A stretch of 64,000 bases of DNA from contig NZ_CP081297.1 of NCBI RefSeq assembly GCF_019711355.1, positions 2,191,001 through 2,255,000 on the forward strand, read 5' to 3'. The notes below the pieces were generated by a model that was not told where the DNA came from, searched no databases, and saw only the letters and a list, made by a program, of their open reading frames with translations. The translations under genes and the position numbers were made by a program. The stretch is from Qipengyuania psychrotolerans (GTDB taxonomy: Bacteria > Pseudomonadota > Alphaproteobacteria > Sphingomonadales > Sphingomonadaceae). Position 1 is the stretch's first letter; every line of letters starts with the position of its first letter. Below, one piece after another: positions 8,656 to 19,015 of this stretch.

Positions 8656-9843
8656 TCAGATGCCGAGGTTGAGGCGGCGGGAAACCGTATAGTCCAGAAC
8701 GGATACGAGCACCCATCCCGCGTACCAGCGTATGCGGTTCCACACCGTCGCACGCTTGGCGTGGAGTTCCGGCGTAATTTCGAGCGAGGCGGCGATGTGC
8801 GTGTCCATGAATTCGCGCATCCGGTCGGCCAGTGCCTTGTCTTCGATGCGCAGCATGATCTCGAGATTGAGGTAAAGGCTGCGCATGTCGAAATTGGCAC
8901 TACCCACATAAACGGCATCGTCCAGCACCAGCAGCTTGGTGTGCAGCTTGCAGGGTGAAAATTCCCAGATCTTCGCGCCGCGCTTGAGCAGGTAATTATA
9001 CAGCGAGCGGGTCGCGCCGATCGTTGCGCCATTGTCGCTTTTCGCCGCCATCAACAACCGCGTCTGTCCCTTGCGCGCCACCCGCGCGATACGCCGCAAC
9101 AAGGTATAGGGCGGCGAGAAATAGGCCATGAAGATGTCCAGTTTCTCTCCTTCCTTCAGGTCGCGCGTCACGCAGCGCGCCCAGCTCGACAGGCCGCGCG
9201 TCGGGCCCCCAACCAGCCACCGGGCCTCCCCATGTTCGGAATTCCAGGACCAATCCTGGACCGCCTTGCGAATTGCCTTGAAACGCGCGCGGTCATCTTC
9301 TGTCCAGGCCCGCAGTTTGGCGAACCATTCGCACAGGCCGGTCACCGCGTCCCCTTCGAGAAGGATGGCGAGGTCGTTCCAACCATTGCTTTCCGGCGGA
9401 GCGAAGTAGTCGTCTTCGATATTGAAACCGCCAAACATCGCGCGCTCGCCATCGGCGATGACCATCTTTTGATGGTTGCGGATAAGATAGCGAAAGCCCA
9501 GCCGCGGGCTAAAGAAGAGATAGCGTCCGCCGCCTTCGACCAGCGGCTTGAGGAATTCGTCTCCAGCCGAAGCGCCGAACCGGTCGATGATCAGCGTGAC
9601 ATCGACCCCCCGCCCGGCAGCTTCGCAAAGCGCATCCCGCAGGGCCGTGCTGATCCCGTCTTCGCTGAAAATATAGAAACACACATCCAGCGTCTTTTGT
9701 GCAGACGCCACGAGGTCCAGCAGCGCCTGCCGCCGGTCTTCGCCTGCCGGATAAAAGGTCAGAGACTGGCCCTGCGCCTCGCACGAAAAAGGGGGCGGAT
9801 CGGCATATCCGGGCGGTTCTGGCTGTGTTTGAGCGTCGGCCAT
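8656..9843 (-). CDS. Phospholipase D family, cardiolipin-synthase-like
   Basis: This 395-residue protein has two PLD half-sites. The first is HQKMVIAD with following FGGFNIEDD, near residue 145. The second is HTKLLVLDDAVYVGSANFD, near residue 305. Both are complete HxKx4D motifs, so the enzyme should be active, most simply as a cardiolipin synthase (ClsB-like, without the N-terminal membrane helices of ClsA) at the inner membrane. The C-terminal WNRIRWYAGWVLVSVLDYTVSRRLNL is hydrophobic or amphipathic and may anchor it. It converges on dnaB. The family is certain; the exact lipid substrate is inferred. Confidence 0.88.
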   Translation of the reverse strand: MADAQTQPEPPGYADPPPFSCEAQGQSLTFYPAGEDRRQALLDLVASAQKTLDVCFYIFSEDGISTALRDALCEAAGRGVDVTLIIDRFGASAGDEFLKPLVEGGGRYLFFSPRLGFRYLIRNHQKMVIADGERAMFGGFNIEDDYFAPPESNGWNDLAILLEGDAVTGLCEWFAKLRAWTEDDRARFKAIRKAVQDWSWNSEHGEARWLVGGPTRGLSSWARCVTRDLKEGEKLDIFMAYFSPPYTLLRRIARVARKGQTRLLMAAKSDNGATIGATRSLYNYLLKRGAKIWEFSPCKLHTKLLVLDDAVYVGSANFDMRSLYLNLEIMLRIEDKALADRMREFMDTHIAASLEITPELHAKRATVWNRIRWYAGWVLVSVLDYTVSRRLNLGI

Positions 9844-9955
9844 TCAGGAACAGCCTTAGCGCGCTGCGCGGCAAGCGCAAATTCTTGACCTTTTGCGTCC
9901 GGTATCCTATTTAGCGCGCTTTCCCGGAATCACTTGATTTAAATCGGAGTGCCCA

Positions 9956-10300
9956 ATGGCGCGCGTTACCGTCGAAGACTGCGTAGACAAGATCCCCAAT
10001 CGTTTCGATCTCGTGTTACTGGCTGCCCAGCGCGCACGTGAAATTTCGGGCGGTGCGGAACTCACTATCGAACGCGATCGCGACAAGAACCCGGTTGTGG
10101 CCCTGCGCGAAATCGCCGAACAGACGGTCAAGCCCAAGGATCTGAAGGAAGCTGCGGTTACCAACCTGCAGAAAATCCTGCCCGACGACGATGACGAGAT
10201 GGACGAAATCGGTTCGCTCAGCCAGTCGGCCGAAGCGCTGCGGATCACCGCATCTGCTCCGACCCGTTCGACATCGATCGGTGGCGATTACGAAGGCTAA
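9956..10300 (+). CDS. rpoZ: RNA polymerase omega subunit
   Basis: This 114-residue omega subunit helps assembly of the beta' subunit and ppGpp response. It starts [20 protein letters not shown], followed by LAAQRAREI and [14 protein letters not shown], the conserved core. The C-terminal acidic tail ([12 protein letters not shown]) is usual in alphaproteobacteria. GGAG lies seven bases before the ATG. A strong terminator follows. The call is certain. Confidence 0.97.
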   Translation: MARVTVEDCVDKIPNRFDLVLLAAQRAREISGGAELTIERDRDKNPVVALREIAEQTVKPKDLKEAAVTNLQKILPDDDDEMDEIGSLSQSAEALRITASAPTRSTSIGGDYEG

Positions 10301-10330
10301 GCGCCTCAAAATCGCTGATATTGGTTGAAA

Positions 10331-10354
10331 GGCCGCCCTGCTGGGCGGCCTTTT
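10331..10354 (+). terminator. Rho-independent terminator after rpoZ
   Basis: A perfect 8-bp stem (GGCCGCCC 10331-10338 with 10343-10350), loop TGCT and four T at 10351-10354, located 31 bases after the rpoZ stop. Confidence 0.88.
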
Positions 10355-10405
10355 GCGTTGCGGCTTAGACAATCGAGGCATAGAATCCTCTCGGCAGGAG
10401 GGTAC

Positions 10406-11563
10406 ATGAGCGAATTTGGCGAAGCCATGGGGACGGCCGTTGAGGGCGGACTGATCGCGCGCGCGGTCAGCGGCGAAAAAGGCGGCGGGCTGCAGGACAA
10501 CCAGCCGCTCGACAAAGGGCATTTTGCCGAGAGCACCTGCCTTAACTGCGGGACTGAACTGGTCGGCGCGCACTGCCACGCCTGCGGCCAGCAGGCGCAT
10601 CTCCACCGCACGATCGGCGCTTTCCTTCACGATCTGCTGCATGGTGCGCTCCATTTTGACGGAAAGACCTGGCGCACTTTGCCGATGTTGGTGGGCAAAC
10701 CAGGTGAATTGACGCGCCGCTATATTGCAGGGGAGCGCGCGCGGTTCGTTTCCCCGATGGCGCTGTTCCTGTTCTCGATCTTCCTGATGTTCGCAGTGTT
10801 CCAGCTGGCAGGCATCAGCGCGCCCACCGATATTCGAGGTGACGCCGGCGAGGGACTTGTTGAACTCGCAGCGACCGAGCTCGACCGGACCGAGAAGCGC
10901 CTTCGGGAAACGGAAGAAGCGCTCGCCGAACCCGATCTTGGGTCCGACAGGAGAGAGGTTCTCGAAACCCGCCAGCGCGAGCTAGCGGACCAGGTCACGG
11001 CGCTGCGTCAGGCTCAGGAGAACATACCGTTCCTGCGGGAAGGTGAAGCCGATGCGCAGGCGGACGGGGACGGTGACGTGGTCATCCCACTCGAGGGTTC
11101 TGACGGTGCGACAATGAAGGTCGGCAGCTCCAACATCGAATGGGTCGATACCGCGATAGACAAGTGGCGCAAGAACCCCGGCCTCATGCTCTACAAACTG
11201 CAGACCAATTTCTACAAATTCAGCTGGCTGCTGATCCCGCTATCGATTCCGTTCGTATGGCTGTTGTTCGCGTGGAAGCGGCGCTTCAAAGCCTACGACC
11301 ACGCGATATTCGTAACCTACTCGCTCAGCTTCATGACTTTACTCACCCTGACCGTCACAGTCGCAGGGCTACTGGGAATGACTACGGACCTCGTGGTTCT
11401 GACGAGCCTCGTCATACCGCCTATCCACCTCTACAAGCATTTGCGCGGGGCTTACGGCCTGTCACGCTTCTCGGCCATCTGGCGTCTCGCGATCATGGCC
11501 GTATTCATCGTGGTGATCCTGGTGCTGTTCCTGCAACTGCTACTGGTGCTTGGAGCATTCTAG
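10406..11563 (+). CDS. DUF3667-domain integral membrane protein
   Basis: This is a 385-residue protein. The N-terminal zinc ribbon CLNCGTELVGAHCHACGQ (about residues 46-63) is followed by the DUF3667 signature TIGAFLHDLLHGALHFDGKTW and TRRYIAGERARFVSPMALFLFSIFLMF. A coiled-coil/periplasmic insertion rich in Glu and Arg (residues about 155-215) separates the first membrane segment from three or four C-terminal ones (WLLIPLSIPFVWLLF, SFMTLLTLTVTVAGLLGM, LAIMAVFIVVILVLFLQLLLVL). The ATG at 10406 has an excellent GGAGG six bases upstream. The family's function is unknown. It is monocistronic after the rpoZ terminator. Confidence 0.85.
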   Translation: MSEFGEAMGTAVEGGLIARAVSGEKGGGLQDNQPLDKGHFAESTCLNCGTELVGAHCHACGQQAHLHRTIGAFLHDLLHGALHFDGKTWRTLPMLVGKPGELTRRYIAGERARFVSPMALFLFSIFLMFAVFQLAGISAPTDIRGDAGEGLVELAATELDRTEKRLRETEEALAEPDLGSDRREVLETRQRELADQVTALRQAQENIPFLREGEADAQADGDGDVVIPLEGSDGATMKVGSSNIEWVDTAIDKWRKNPGLMLYKLQTNFYKFSWLLIPLSIPFVWLLFAWKRRFKAYDHAIFVTYSLSFMTLLTLTVTVAGLLGMTTDLVVLTSLVIPPIHLYKHLRGAYGLSRFSAIWRLAIMAVFIVVILVLFLQLLLVLGAF

Positions 11564-11578
11564 GCGCAAGGCGCAGGG

Positions 11579-11878
11579 TCAGTCGACGGGATTTTCCTGA
11601 TCCTTGTTGAGATTGTCGCCGAGGATCGGCGCGCTGTCGGGCGCGGTCTTGTCGTTTTCCTCGATATGGCTTTCGATGTTAGAAGCACCTTCGCTGATGG
11701 CGCCGGCTGCATTCTTCGCACCCTCTTCGATGACCTCGCCCACGACGGCGGCATTCGCCTCGATGTCATCGCCGGCCAGTTCGGCAGTCTGCGATGCGTC
11801 GCTCTGCGTCTGCTCGGAACACGCGCCCAGCGCGACAGCCGAGACAGCGATTAGCGCGGTGGCAAACGAACGTTTCAT
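11579..11878 (-). CDS. Small lipoprotein of unknown function
   Basis: This is a 99-residue predicted lipoprotein. The signal peptide MKRSFATALIAVSAVALGAC has the lipobox LGAC. The mature chain is acidic and Ala/Glu/Asn-rich (ELAGDDIEANAAVVGEVIEEGAKNAAGAISEGASNIESHIEEND), probably helical with heptad character, resembling entericidin-like or LEA-like small lipoproteins. I do not recognise a named family. The longer upstream frame has no signal and overlaps the ftsH terminator, so ATG 11878 is preferred. It lies 61 bases downstream of that terminator on the same strand as ftsH, so it may have its own promoter. Confidence 0.68.
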   Translation of the reverse strand: MKRSFATALIAVSAVALGACSEQTQSDASQTAELAGDDIEANAAVVGEVIEEGAKNAAGAISEGASNIESHIEENDKTAPDSAPILGDNLNKDQENPVD

Positions 11879-11939
11879 ATCAACAAGTCCTTGAACAGCC
11901 GGACCCCGGTCCGGGTCACTCGTCACTACAATGCATAAA

Positions 11940-11967
11940 GGGCGCCGACGGTTTCCCGGCGGCGCCC
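11940..11967 (-). terminator. Terminator hairpin downstream of ftsH
   Basis: An 8-bp perfect stem (GGGCGCCG 11940-11947 with CGGCGCCC 11960-11967). Read on the minus strand it is followed by CTTTAT. It lies 25 bases past the ftsH stop codon. Confidence 0.7.
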
Positions 11968-11992
11968 CTGATGACATCATTCAAGACAGGCC

Positions 11993-13963
<1,971 letters not shown>

Positions 13964-14043
13964 TGGCGGGCATTCCTTTCAATATGTCCAGAATGTAGGG
14001 TCGCGCAGGTGAATGGCAAGTTTAGACGGCGCGCAGATGGCGT

Positions 14044-14685
14044 CTATTTTCGATCACACTCTTCGACGGCGTAAGCACTGCAGAAAACGTCGACAGCGCC
14101 CTCGATCCGTTCGCGGTCGCGTTTGGGGTCGGCGGGATGTCCGAAACGCCGTTCCAGATCGCCCATTCCCTTGCACATGGAAGCGAACTGTTCGACCGCC
14201 AGATCGACATCCTCGATGTCGACTTCTCCGGCATCTTTCATCGCCTGCAACAAGGCAGAGAACGCCTTTTTCATACGGTGCGGACCGGCAGCCAGGAATG
14301 CTGCGCCGATTGCGGGCTCATGTTCGGTTTCAGCGGCGATCCGGCGTTCAAACTGCACCATTTCAGGTCGCGACAGGAATGCCATCATGGCCTCGCCGAT
14401 AGCAGTCAGACGCTGGCGCAAGGTGCCGCCGAGCTCTGGGCGCACTTCGAAATGTTCGCGCATCCGGGCGCATTCGGCCTCAACCGTTGCCGTGAACAGG
14501 TCGCGCTTGCCGCCAAAATGGTTGTACACCGTGACCTTGGACACGCCCGCATCGGCGGCCACCTGCTCGATCGCGGTCGAGGCAAAACCATGCTCGAAAA
14601 ACGCGCGCGTCGCAGCGGCGAGGATCGCCTCGCGCTTGGCCGTGTTGACCGGACGACCAGCCTTTTTTTCGGTGTCGGTTGACAA
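14044..14685 (-). CDS. TetR-family repressor of the adjacent efflux operon
   Basis: This 213-residue TetR regulator has an N-terminal helix-turn-helix from about residue 17 to 65 (AILAAATRAFFEHGFASTAIEQVAADAGVSKVTVYNHFGGKRDLFTATV), matching the family profile. The C-terminal ligand domain begins near residue 80 and resembles AefR/AcrR-type members. It faces the ABC efflux operon across 74 bases. That gap contains two near-identical 16-bp palindromes starting three bases from the tetR start codon, the expected layout for a repressor of both its own gene and the pump. The inducer is unknown. The family is certain and the target inferred from position. Confidence 0.93.
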   Translation of the reverse strand: MSTDTEKKAGRPVNTAKREAILAAATRAFFEHGFASTAIEQVAADAGVSKVTVYNHFGGKRDLFTATVEAECARMREHFEVRPELGGTLRQRLTAIGEAMMAFLSRPEMVQFERRIAAETEHEPAIGAAFLAAGPHRMKKAFSALLQAMKDAGEVDIEDVDLAVEQFASMCKGMGDLERRFGHPADPKRDRERIEGAVDVFCSAYAVEECDRK

Positions 14686-14687
14686 AG

Positions 14688-14721
14688 TGAACGGTCCCGT
14701 TCAGTTGAACGCCAGCGTTCA
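14688..14721. promoter_or_regulatory. Tandem palindromic operators for the TetR repressor
   Basis: Two perfect inverted repeats, TGAACGGTCCCGTTCA (14688-14703) and TGAACGCCAGCGTTCA (14706-14721), share TGAACG at one end and CGTTCA at the other. Their centres are 18 bases apart, so two TetR dimers could bind on nearly the same DNA face. They fill the space between the tetR start (14685) and the permease start (14760). Confidence 0.8.
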
Positions 14722-14759
14722 TTAATGGACGAATCGCAGCAGGAAGGCAAGCAAGCGCC

Positions 14760-15893
14760 GTGATCTGGATCGCAATCCGCATGCTGACAGGGGACGCCCA
14801 GAAGTTTTACGGGCTGGTTTTCGGCATCGCGTTCTCCACCCTGCTCATAACGCAGCAGCTGACGATTTTCGTGAACCTGCTCGAACGCGGGGCCAGCGGT
14901 GTCTACAATGTCTCCAGCGCCGATGTCTGGGTAATGGATCCGGTCAGCCGGACGACCGACGTGGCCTATGCCATGCCGTCGACCGCGCTCGACAAGGTGC
15001 GCGGCGTCCCTGGGGTCGAATGGGCCGTCCCCCACATCCGGGCACAGGCCAGCGTGCGCACCAAGACGGGCGACCTCGAAGGCGTGGCCGTGATCGGGGT
15101 GGACGATGCCACGCTTATCGGCCTGCCCAAGACCATGCTCGAAGGCGCGCCCGACATTCTCAACACACCTGACAGCGTGATTATCGACGATGTTGGGGCC
15201 CAGAGAATGTTTCCCGATCAGTCCCCTCTTGGCGAACGGCTCGAACTTAATGACCAGCGCGCAGTCATCCGCGGCATCGCCGATGCAACGCCCAGTTTCA
15301 CGAGTACGGTGGTGCTCTATACCAAGTACAGCCAGGCCCTGAATTACGTGCCCGGCACGCGAAACCGCCTTTCCTTCGTGCTGGTCGGTGCGGAAAACCC
15401 CGAGGAAGCCAAGGCGCTTGCAACCCGGATTTCGGAGCAGACCGGCCTCAGGGCCCGGACACGCGACGAATTTGCCCGTGACGGGGTGGATTTCATCATC
15501 GAAAACACCGGCATCCCGTTCAATTTCGGGATCACCGTGGCGCTGGGTTTCATCGTGGGCGTGGCCATCGTCGGGCTGACCTTCAGCCTTTTCATCCGTG
15601 ACAACATCAAGCAGTTCGGCGCCCTCAAGGCGATTGGCGTGACCAATGGAAAAATCCGCAAGATGGTCGCCGCACAGGCGGCGCTCGTCGGCTTCATCGG
15701 TTACGGGCTGGGTATCCTCGGCACGCTAGCCTTTATCTGGAGCTTTGCCGCCAATCCCACCTTCAAGGGCTTCTATATTCCGTGGGAGATACCCGTATTC
15801 AGCCTGGTCGCTGTGACGTTGATCCTGGCGCTCACCGGCTGGCTGGCGCTGCGCAATGTTCTGAAGACAGAACCGGCGGCGGTGTTCCGGTGA
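14760..15893 (+). CDS. ABC transporter permease, FtsX/DevC-like
   Basis: This 377-residue permease has one N-terminal membrane helix (LVFGIAFSTLLITQQLTIF), a large periplasmic domain (about residues 40-250, MacB-core-like) and three C-terminal helices (FGITVALGFIVGVAIVGLTFSLFI; AALVGFIGYGLGILGTLAFIW; VFSLVAVTLILALTGWLAL). This is the FtsX/DevC topology. It would pair with the next gene's ATPase and the HlyD-like adaptor and outer-membrane factor to form a trans-envelope exporter of the DevBCA type. The start is GTG at 14760 with AGGAAGG upstream; the first in-frame ATG would cut the first helix. Its stop overlaps the GTG of the ATPase gene. Confidence 0.88.
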   Translation: MIWIAIRMLTGDAQKFYGLVFGIAFSTLLITQQLTIFVNLLERGASGVYNVSSADVWVMDPVSRTTDVAYAMPSTALDKVRGVPGVEWAVPHIRAQASVRTKTGDLEGVAVIGVDDATLIGLPKTMLEGAPDILNTPDSVIIDDVGAQRMFPDQSPLGERLELNDQRAVIRGIADATPSFTSTVVLYTKYSQALNYVPGTRNRLSFVLVGAENPEEAKALATRISEQTGLRARTRDEFARDGVDFIIENTGIPFNFGITVALGFIVGVAIVGLTFSLFIRDNIKQFGALKAIGVTNGKIRKMVAAQAALVGFIGYGLGILGTLAFIWSFAANPTFKGFYIPWEIPVFSLVAVTLILALTGWLALRNVLKTEPAAVFR

Positions 15894-16597
15894 GCGGTAG
15901 CCCTGCCATCTGCACGCGCGGTGTTACGCGCGATTTCACTGCCGGCCAGCAGACGATAACCGTGCTCCACGGGATCGATCTCGACATTCGAGCTGGTGAA
16001 CTCACCTATCTCGTCGGCGAAAGCGGATCGGGCAAGACGACGCTGATCTCGATCATGTGCGGCATCCTCTGGCCGACCGAAGGCGACGTGGAGGTCTTCG
16101 GAACCGACATCTATGACCTGCAGGATACCGCGCTGGTTGAGTTTCGTCTCAAGAACATCGGCTTCATTTTCCAGCAGTACAATCTGATTCCTTCGATCGA
16201 TGCCGCCAGCAATGCCGCCGTCCCGCTTATAGCGCAGGGGATGGATCGGCATGAAGCACGCGAACGGGCGGTCGAAATGATGGCCAAGCTCAATATCCGT
16301 GACCAGGCGGATAAACTGCCCAACCAGCTTTCGGGGGGCCAGCAGCAACGTGTCGCGATTGCGCGCGCCCTCGTCCACGAACCCCGCCTGGTAGTGTGTG
16401 ATGAACCCACCGCCGCGCTTGATGCCGCATCCGGCCGCCGGGTCATGGACCTGCTGCGTGATGTCGCCGTGGCAGAAGACCGTGCCTGCATCATCGTTAC
16501 CCACGACAACCGCATTTTCGATCTCGCCGACCGCATCCTCGTGCTCGAGGACGGCAGGATTATCCATGACGGCGCCACCATGCCCGAGGACCACTGA
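15890..16597 (+). CDS. ABC transporter ATP-binding protein, DevA/LolD/MacB type
   Basis: This is a 235-residue nucleotide-binding subunit. Walker A is GESGSGKTT (about residue 43), the Q-loop is IFQQYNLIPS, the signature is LSGGQQQRVAIARAL, Walker B is LVVCDEPTAALD and the switch is VTHD. It energises the FtsX-like permease encoded upstream. The start GTG at 15890 overlaps the permease stop (GTGA), giving tight translational coupling; an upstream extension of the frame would read through permease codons in another frame. The family is certain and the transported compound unknown. Confidence 0.93.
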   Translation: MSGSPAICTRGVTRDFTAGQQTITVLHGIDLDIRAGELTYLVGESGSGKTTLISIMCGILWPTEGDVEVFGTDIYDLQDTALVEFRLKNIGFIFQQYNLIPSIDAASNAAVPLIAQGMDRHEARERAVEMMAKLNIRDQADKLPNQLSGGQQQRVAIARALVHEPRLVVCDEPTAALDAASGRRVMDLLRDVAVAEDRACIIVTHDNRIFDLADRILVLEDGRIIHDGATMPEDH

Positions 16598-16598
16598 C

Positions 16599-17591
16599 AT
16601 GGCTTTCAATCTACGTAATTTCAGTTTCTCCCGGCAAATCCTGCCCGTCATCGCGGGTGCCGCGCTGATCCTGGCGGTGATCTTTATCGTCACCGGCCTT
16701 CCGGACCGCGAGCTTTCCGCGCCTGAGAACGAACCTCCGCGTGCGCCCGAACAACTGGCCGACGCGCCGCGCGTTGCCGGGTCAGGCGTGGTCGAACCTT
16801 CCAGTGAGGTGGTCCAGATCGGCTCGGCACTGTCGGGGCTGGTCACCGGACTGTTCGTCCAGCCGGGCGACCGCGTTACTGAAGGACAGACACTGTTCAC
16901 GGTCGACGCCCGCGCTGCCCAATCAGGGCTGCGCGAAGCAGAGGCAGCCATCGGCGAAGCGCGTGCAGCGATTGCGGAAGCAGAAACCGCACGCTCCATC
17001 GCAGCGCAGCAATTGGCGCTGTACCGCAATGTTGACGATCCCGCTGCTGTCAGCCGCGCCGAAGTCATCCGCGCCGAAGGCGAAGCCAGTGCAGCGAACC
17101 AGCGCCTTTCGCTCGCCCGCGCCCGTTTGCAGGCCGCGCAAGCCCGCGCCGCCAGCGCGAGGACTGAAATCGGCCGCCTGACAGTGCGCGCGCCGATTGC
17201 GGGCGAAATCCTTTCCGTGAATATCCGGAAGGGCGAATATGTCAGCACGATGGGCGGAGGCGGGTCGCAGCCGTTCATCGAGATGGGCCAGACCCAGCCA
17301 CTCTATGTGCGGATCGATATCGACGAAGAACAGGCACCGCGCCTCGACATGGGCGCACCCGCCACGGTCAGCCCGCGCGGCGCAGCAAATCAGCGCGTGG
17401 AGGCGAGCTTCGTACGCGCTGAACCCCTCGTAGTGCCGAAGAGGTCGCTGACCAATTCGGCAGCAGAACGAGTCGATGTGCGCGTGCTGCAGGTGCTTTA
17501 CGAGCTTCCCGAAGCGCCCTCGCAGAACGAGGCCATGTTCCGTGTCGGCCAGCAAGTTGACGCCTATATCCCTGCCAAGGGCAGCGAATGA
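16599..17591 (+). CDS. Periplasmic adaptor (HlyD/DevB-like membrane fusion protein)
   Basis: This 330-residue adaptor is anchored by one N-terminal helix (ILPVIAGAALILAVIFIVTGL). A lipoyl-like half (EVVQIGSALSGLVTGLFVQPGDRVTEGQTLFTVD) is followed by a long Ala/Glu coiled-coil hairpin (about residues 110-190) and the second lipoyl half (GRLTVRAPIAGEILSVNIRKGEYV), then a beta-barrel domain. It would bridge the inner-membrane ABC unit with the outer-membrane factor encoded next. It starts at ATG 16599, one base after the ATPase stop. Its stop overlaps the next start codon by four bases. The call is confident. Confidence 0.92.
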   Translation: MAFNLRNFSFSRQILPVIAGAALILAVIFIVTGLPDRELSAPENEPPRAPEQLADAPRVAGSGVVEPSSEVVQIGSALSGLVTGLFVQPGDRVTEGQTLFTVDARAAQSGLREAEAAIGEARAAIAEAETARSIAAQQLALYRNVDDPAAVSRAEVIRAEGEASAANQRLSLARARLQAAQARAASARTEIGRLTVRAPIAGEILSVNIRKGEYVSTMGGGGSQPFIEMGQTQPLYVRIDIDEEQAPRLDMGAPATVSPRGAANQRVEASFVRAEPLVVPKRSLTNSAAERVDVRVLQVLYELPEAPSQNEAMFRVGQQVDAYIPAKGSE

Positions 17592-19015
17592 TGCGCCTGC
17601 TCCTGACCTCCAGCTGCGCGCTGGCACTGGCAGGCTGCGCCGCCGGTCCGCCGCCCGAAATTGCCACCCCGGTACCGGTGTTGCCCGACGAGTTCCTGTT
17701 TGCGCCAAGTGCCCAGACTGGAAACGCATTGGCCGCATTGCTGCCTGCATCCGACCCTGCCTACGAAACGCTAGCCGCCCAGGCTCTCGCCGGCTCCCCG
17801 ACATTGGGCGAAGCGCTGGCGCGCATTGATCAGGCCCGTGCAGGTGCCGACCGCGCGGGCGCGGAGAGACTGCCGAATATCGGTGCGAATGGCTCCGTCA
17901 CAGGCCAGCGAACCAACCCTGCGCAATTTGGCGGCGCGCTCCCGCCCGGCGCATCCTTCGACACCGAGCAGATCGCTTATTCGGCCAATCTGACAGCTCG
18001 CTGGGATCCCGACATCTTCGGCACTTTGCGCGCGCAGGAACGTGCCGCACTGGCGCGGGTCGATGCCGCCACCGCTTCCGCTCGTGGGGTTCGCAATGCT
18101 CTGCTGGCCGAGATCGCCGCCAGCGTCATTGACTGGCGCACTCTCGATGCCCGGCGCAGTGCGATCGAAAACGACATTACCGCTGCCGAAGAACTCGCCC
18201 GGCTGGCAAAGGTGCGCGAAGAAGCCGGGATCGCGCCCGGCTTCGACCGCGTGCGCGCGGAAGGTGCTGCCAACGCATCACGCAGCCGCCTCGCCGCCCT
18301 GGAAAGCGAGCGCGCACGGCTGATCGGCAGGCTGGTCACCCTTACCGCGCAGGGCGGAGCGCAGGTGCGTTCAGCCTTGGCGCTCGGGACGGCAGACGAT
18401 GGCCTGCCAGTGCCGCCAACGACCCTGCCCAGCGCATTGCTCGCCAACCGGCCAGACGTTGCCGCCGCAGCGGCAAACCTTGCAGCGCAGGACGCGGAAC
18501 TCGCCGCCGCTGCGCGCAGCCGCTTTCCCAACTTCAGCCTTTCGGGGATCGTGGGACTTCTGGCATTCAGTCCAGGCGATCTGTTCGACGAGGATTCCAT
18601 CGTCGGAACGCTGGCCGCTACCGTCGCCGGCCCGCTGCTGGATTTCGGAAGGATAGAGGCGGAAATCGGCGCGGCGGCTGCGGGTAAGCGCGCGGCCTTC
18701 GAGGCCTATCGCGGCGCAGTCTTCACCGCGCTGGGCGATGCCGAGGGCGCATACGGCCTCGTAGCGGCAGCTTACCGCGAAGCCGCAGCAGCAGCAGCCG
18801 AAGCCGCCAGCCTGCAACGTGCGGCATCGCTTGCCGAAACGCGCCAGCGTGCCGGGCTTGCCGACTTCCTCACCGTTCTCGAAGCGCGCCGGGCCGCTGA
18901 TGCAAGCGGAGAGCGCGCTGCCGCTGCGCTCGGCCGCGCCAAACGTGCACGGGTGCTGCTGTGGCAGGCGCTAGGCGGCGATACTCAGCCGATCATGCGG
19001 TCGACCAGCCAATAG
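17588..19015 (+). CDS. NodT-family outer-membrane efflux lipoprotein
   Basis: This 475-residue TolC/OprM-type outer-membrane factor has the lipoprotein signal MMRLLLTSSCALALAGCAAG (lipobox LAGC). The two OEP repeats follow: TLGEALARIDQARAGADRAGAERLP with LTARWDPDIFG in the first, and ANRPDVAAAAANLAAQDAELAAAARSRFPNFSLSG with AGPLLDFGRIEAEI in the second. These are the hallmarks of NodT-type proteins. It completes the export path of the four-gene operon. Two adjacent ATG codons (17588 and 17591) could serve as start. Its last 31 bases overlap the 3' end of the convergent HupE/UreJ gene. Confidence 0.93.
   Translation: MMRLLLTSSCALALAGCAAGPPPEIATPVPVLPDEFLFAPSAQTGNALAALLPASDPAYETLAAQALAGSPTLGEALARIDQARAGADRAGAERLPNIGANGSVTGQRTNPAQFGGALPPGASFDTEQIAYSANLTARWDPDIFGTLRAQERAALARVDAATASARGVRNALLAEIAASVIDWRTLDARRSAIENDITAAEELARLAKVREEAGIAPGFDRVRAEGAANASRSRLAALESERARLIGRLVTLTAQGGAQVRSALALGTADDGLPVPPTTLPSALLANRPDVAAAAANLAAQDAELAAAARSRFPNFSLSGIVGLLAFSPGDLFDEDSIVGTLAATVAGPLLDFGRIEAEIGAAAAGKRAAFEAYRGAVFTALGDAEGAYGLVAAAYREAAAAAAEAASLQRAASLAETRQRAGLADFLTVLEARRAADASGERAAAALGRAKRARVLLWQALGGDTQPIMRSTSQ

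Noticed and set aside
15773..17278. A 501-residue open frame antisense to the ABC efflux genes.
   Set aside because: It lies opposite three well-supported overlapping genes and its peptide has the Ser/Arg/Ala-rich composition typical of antisense frames in G+C-rich DNA.
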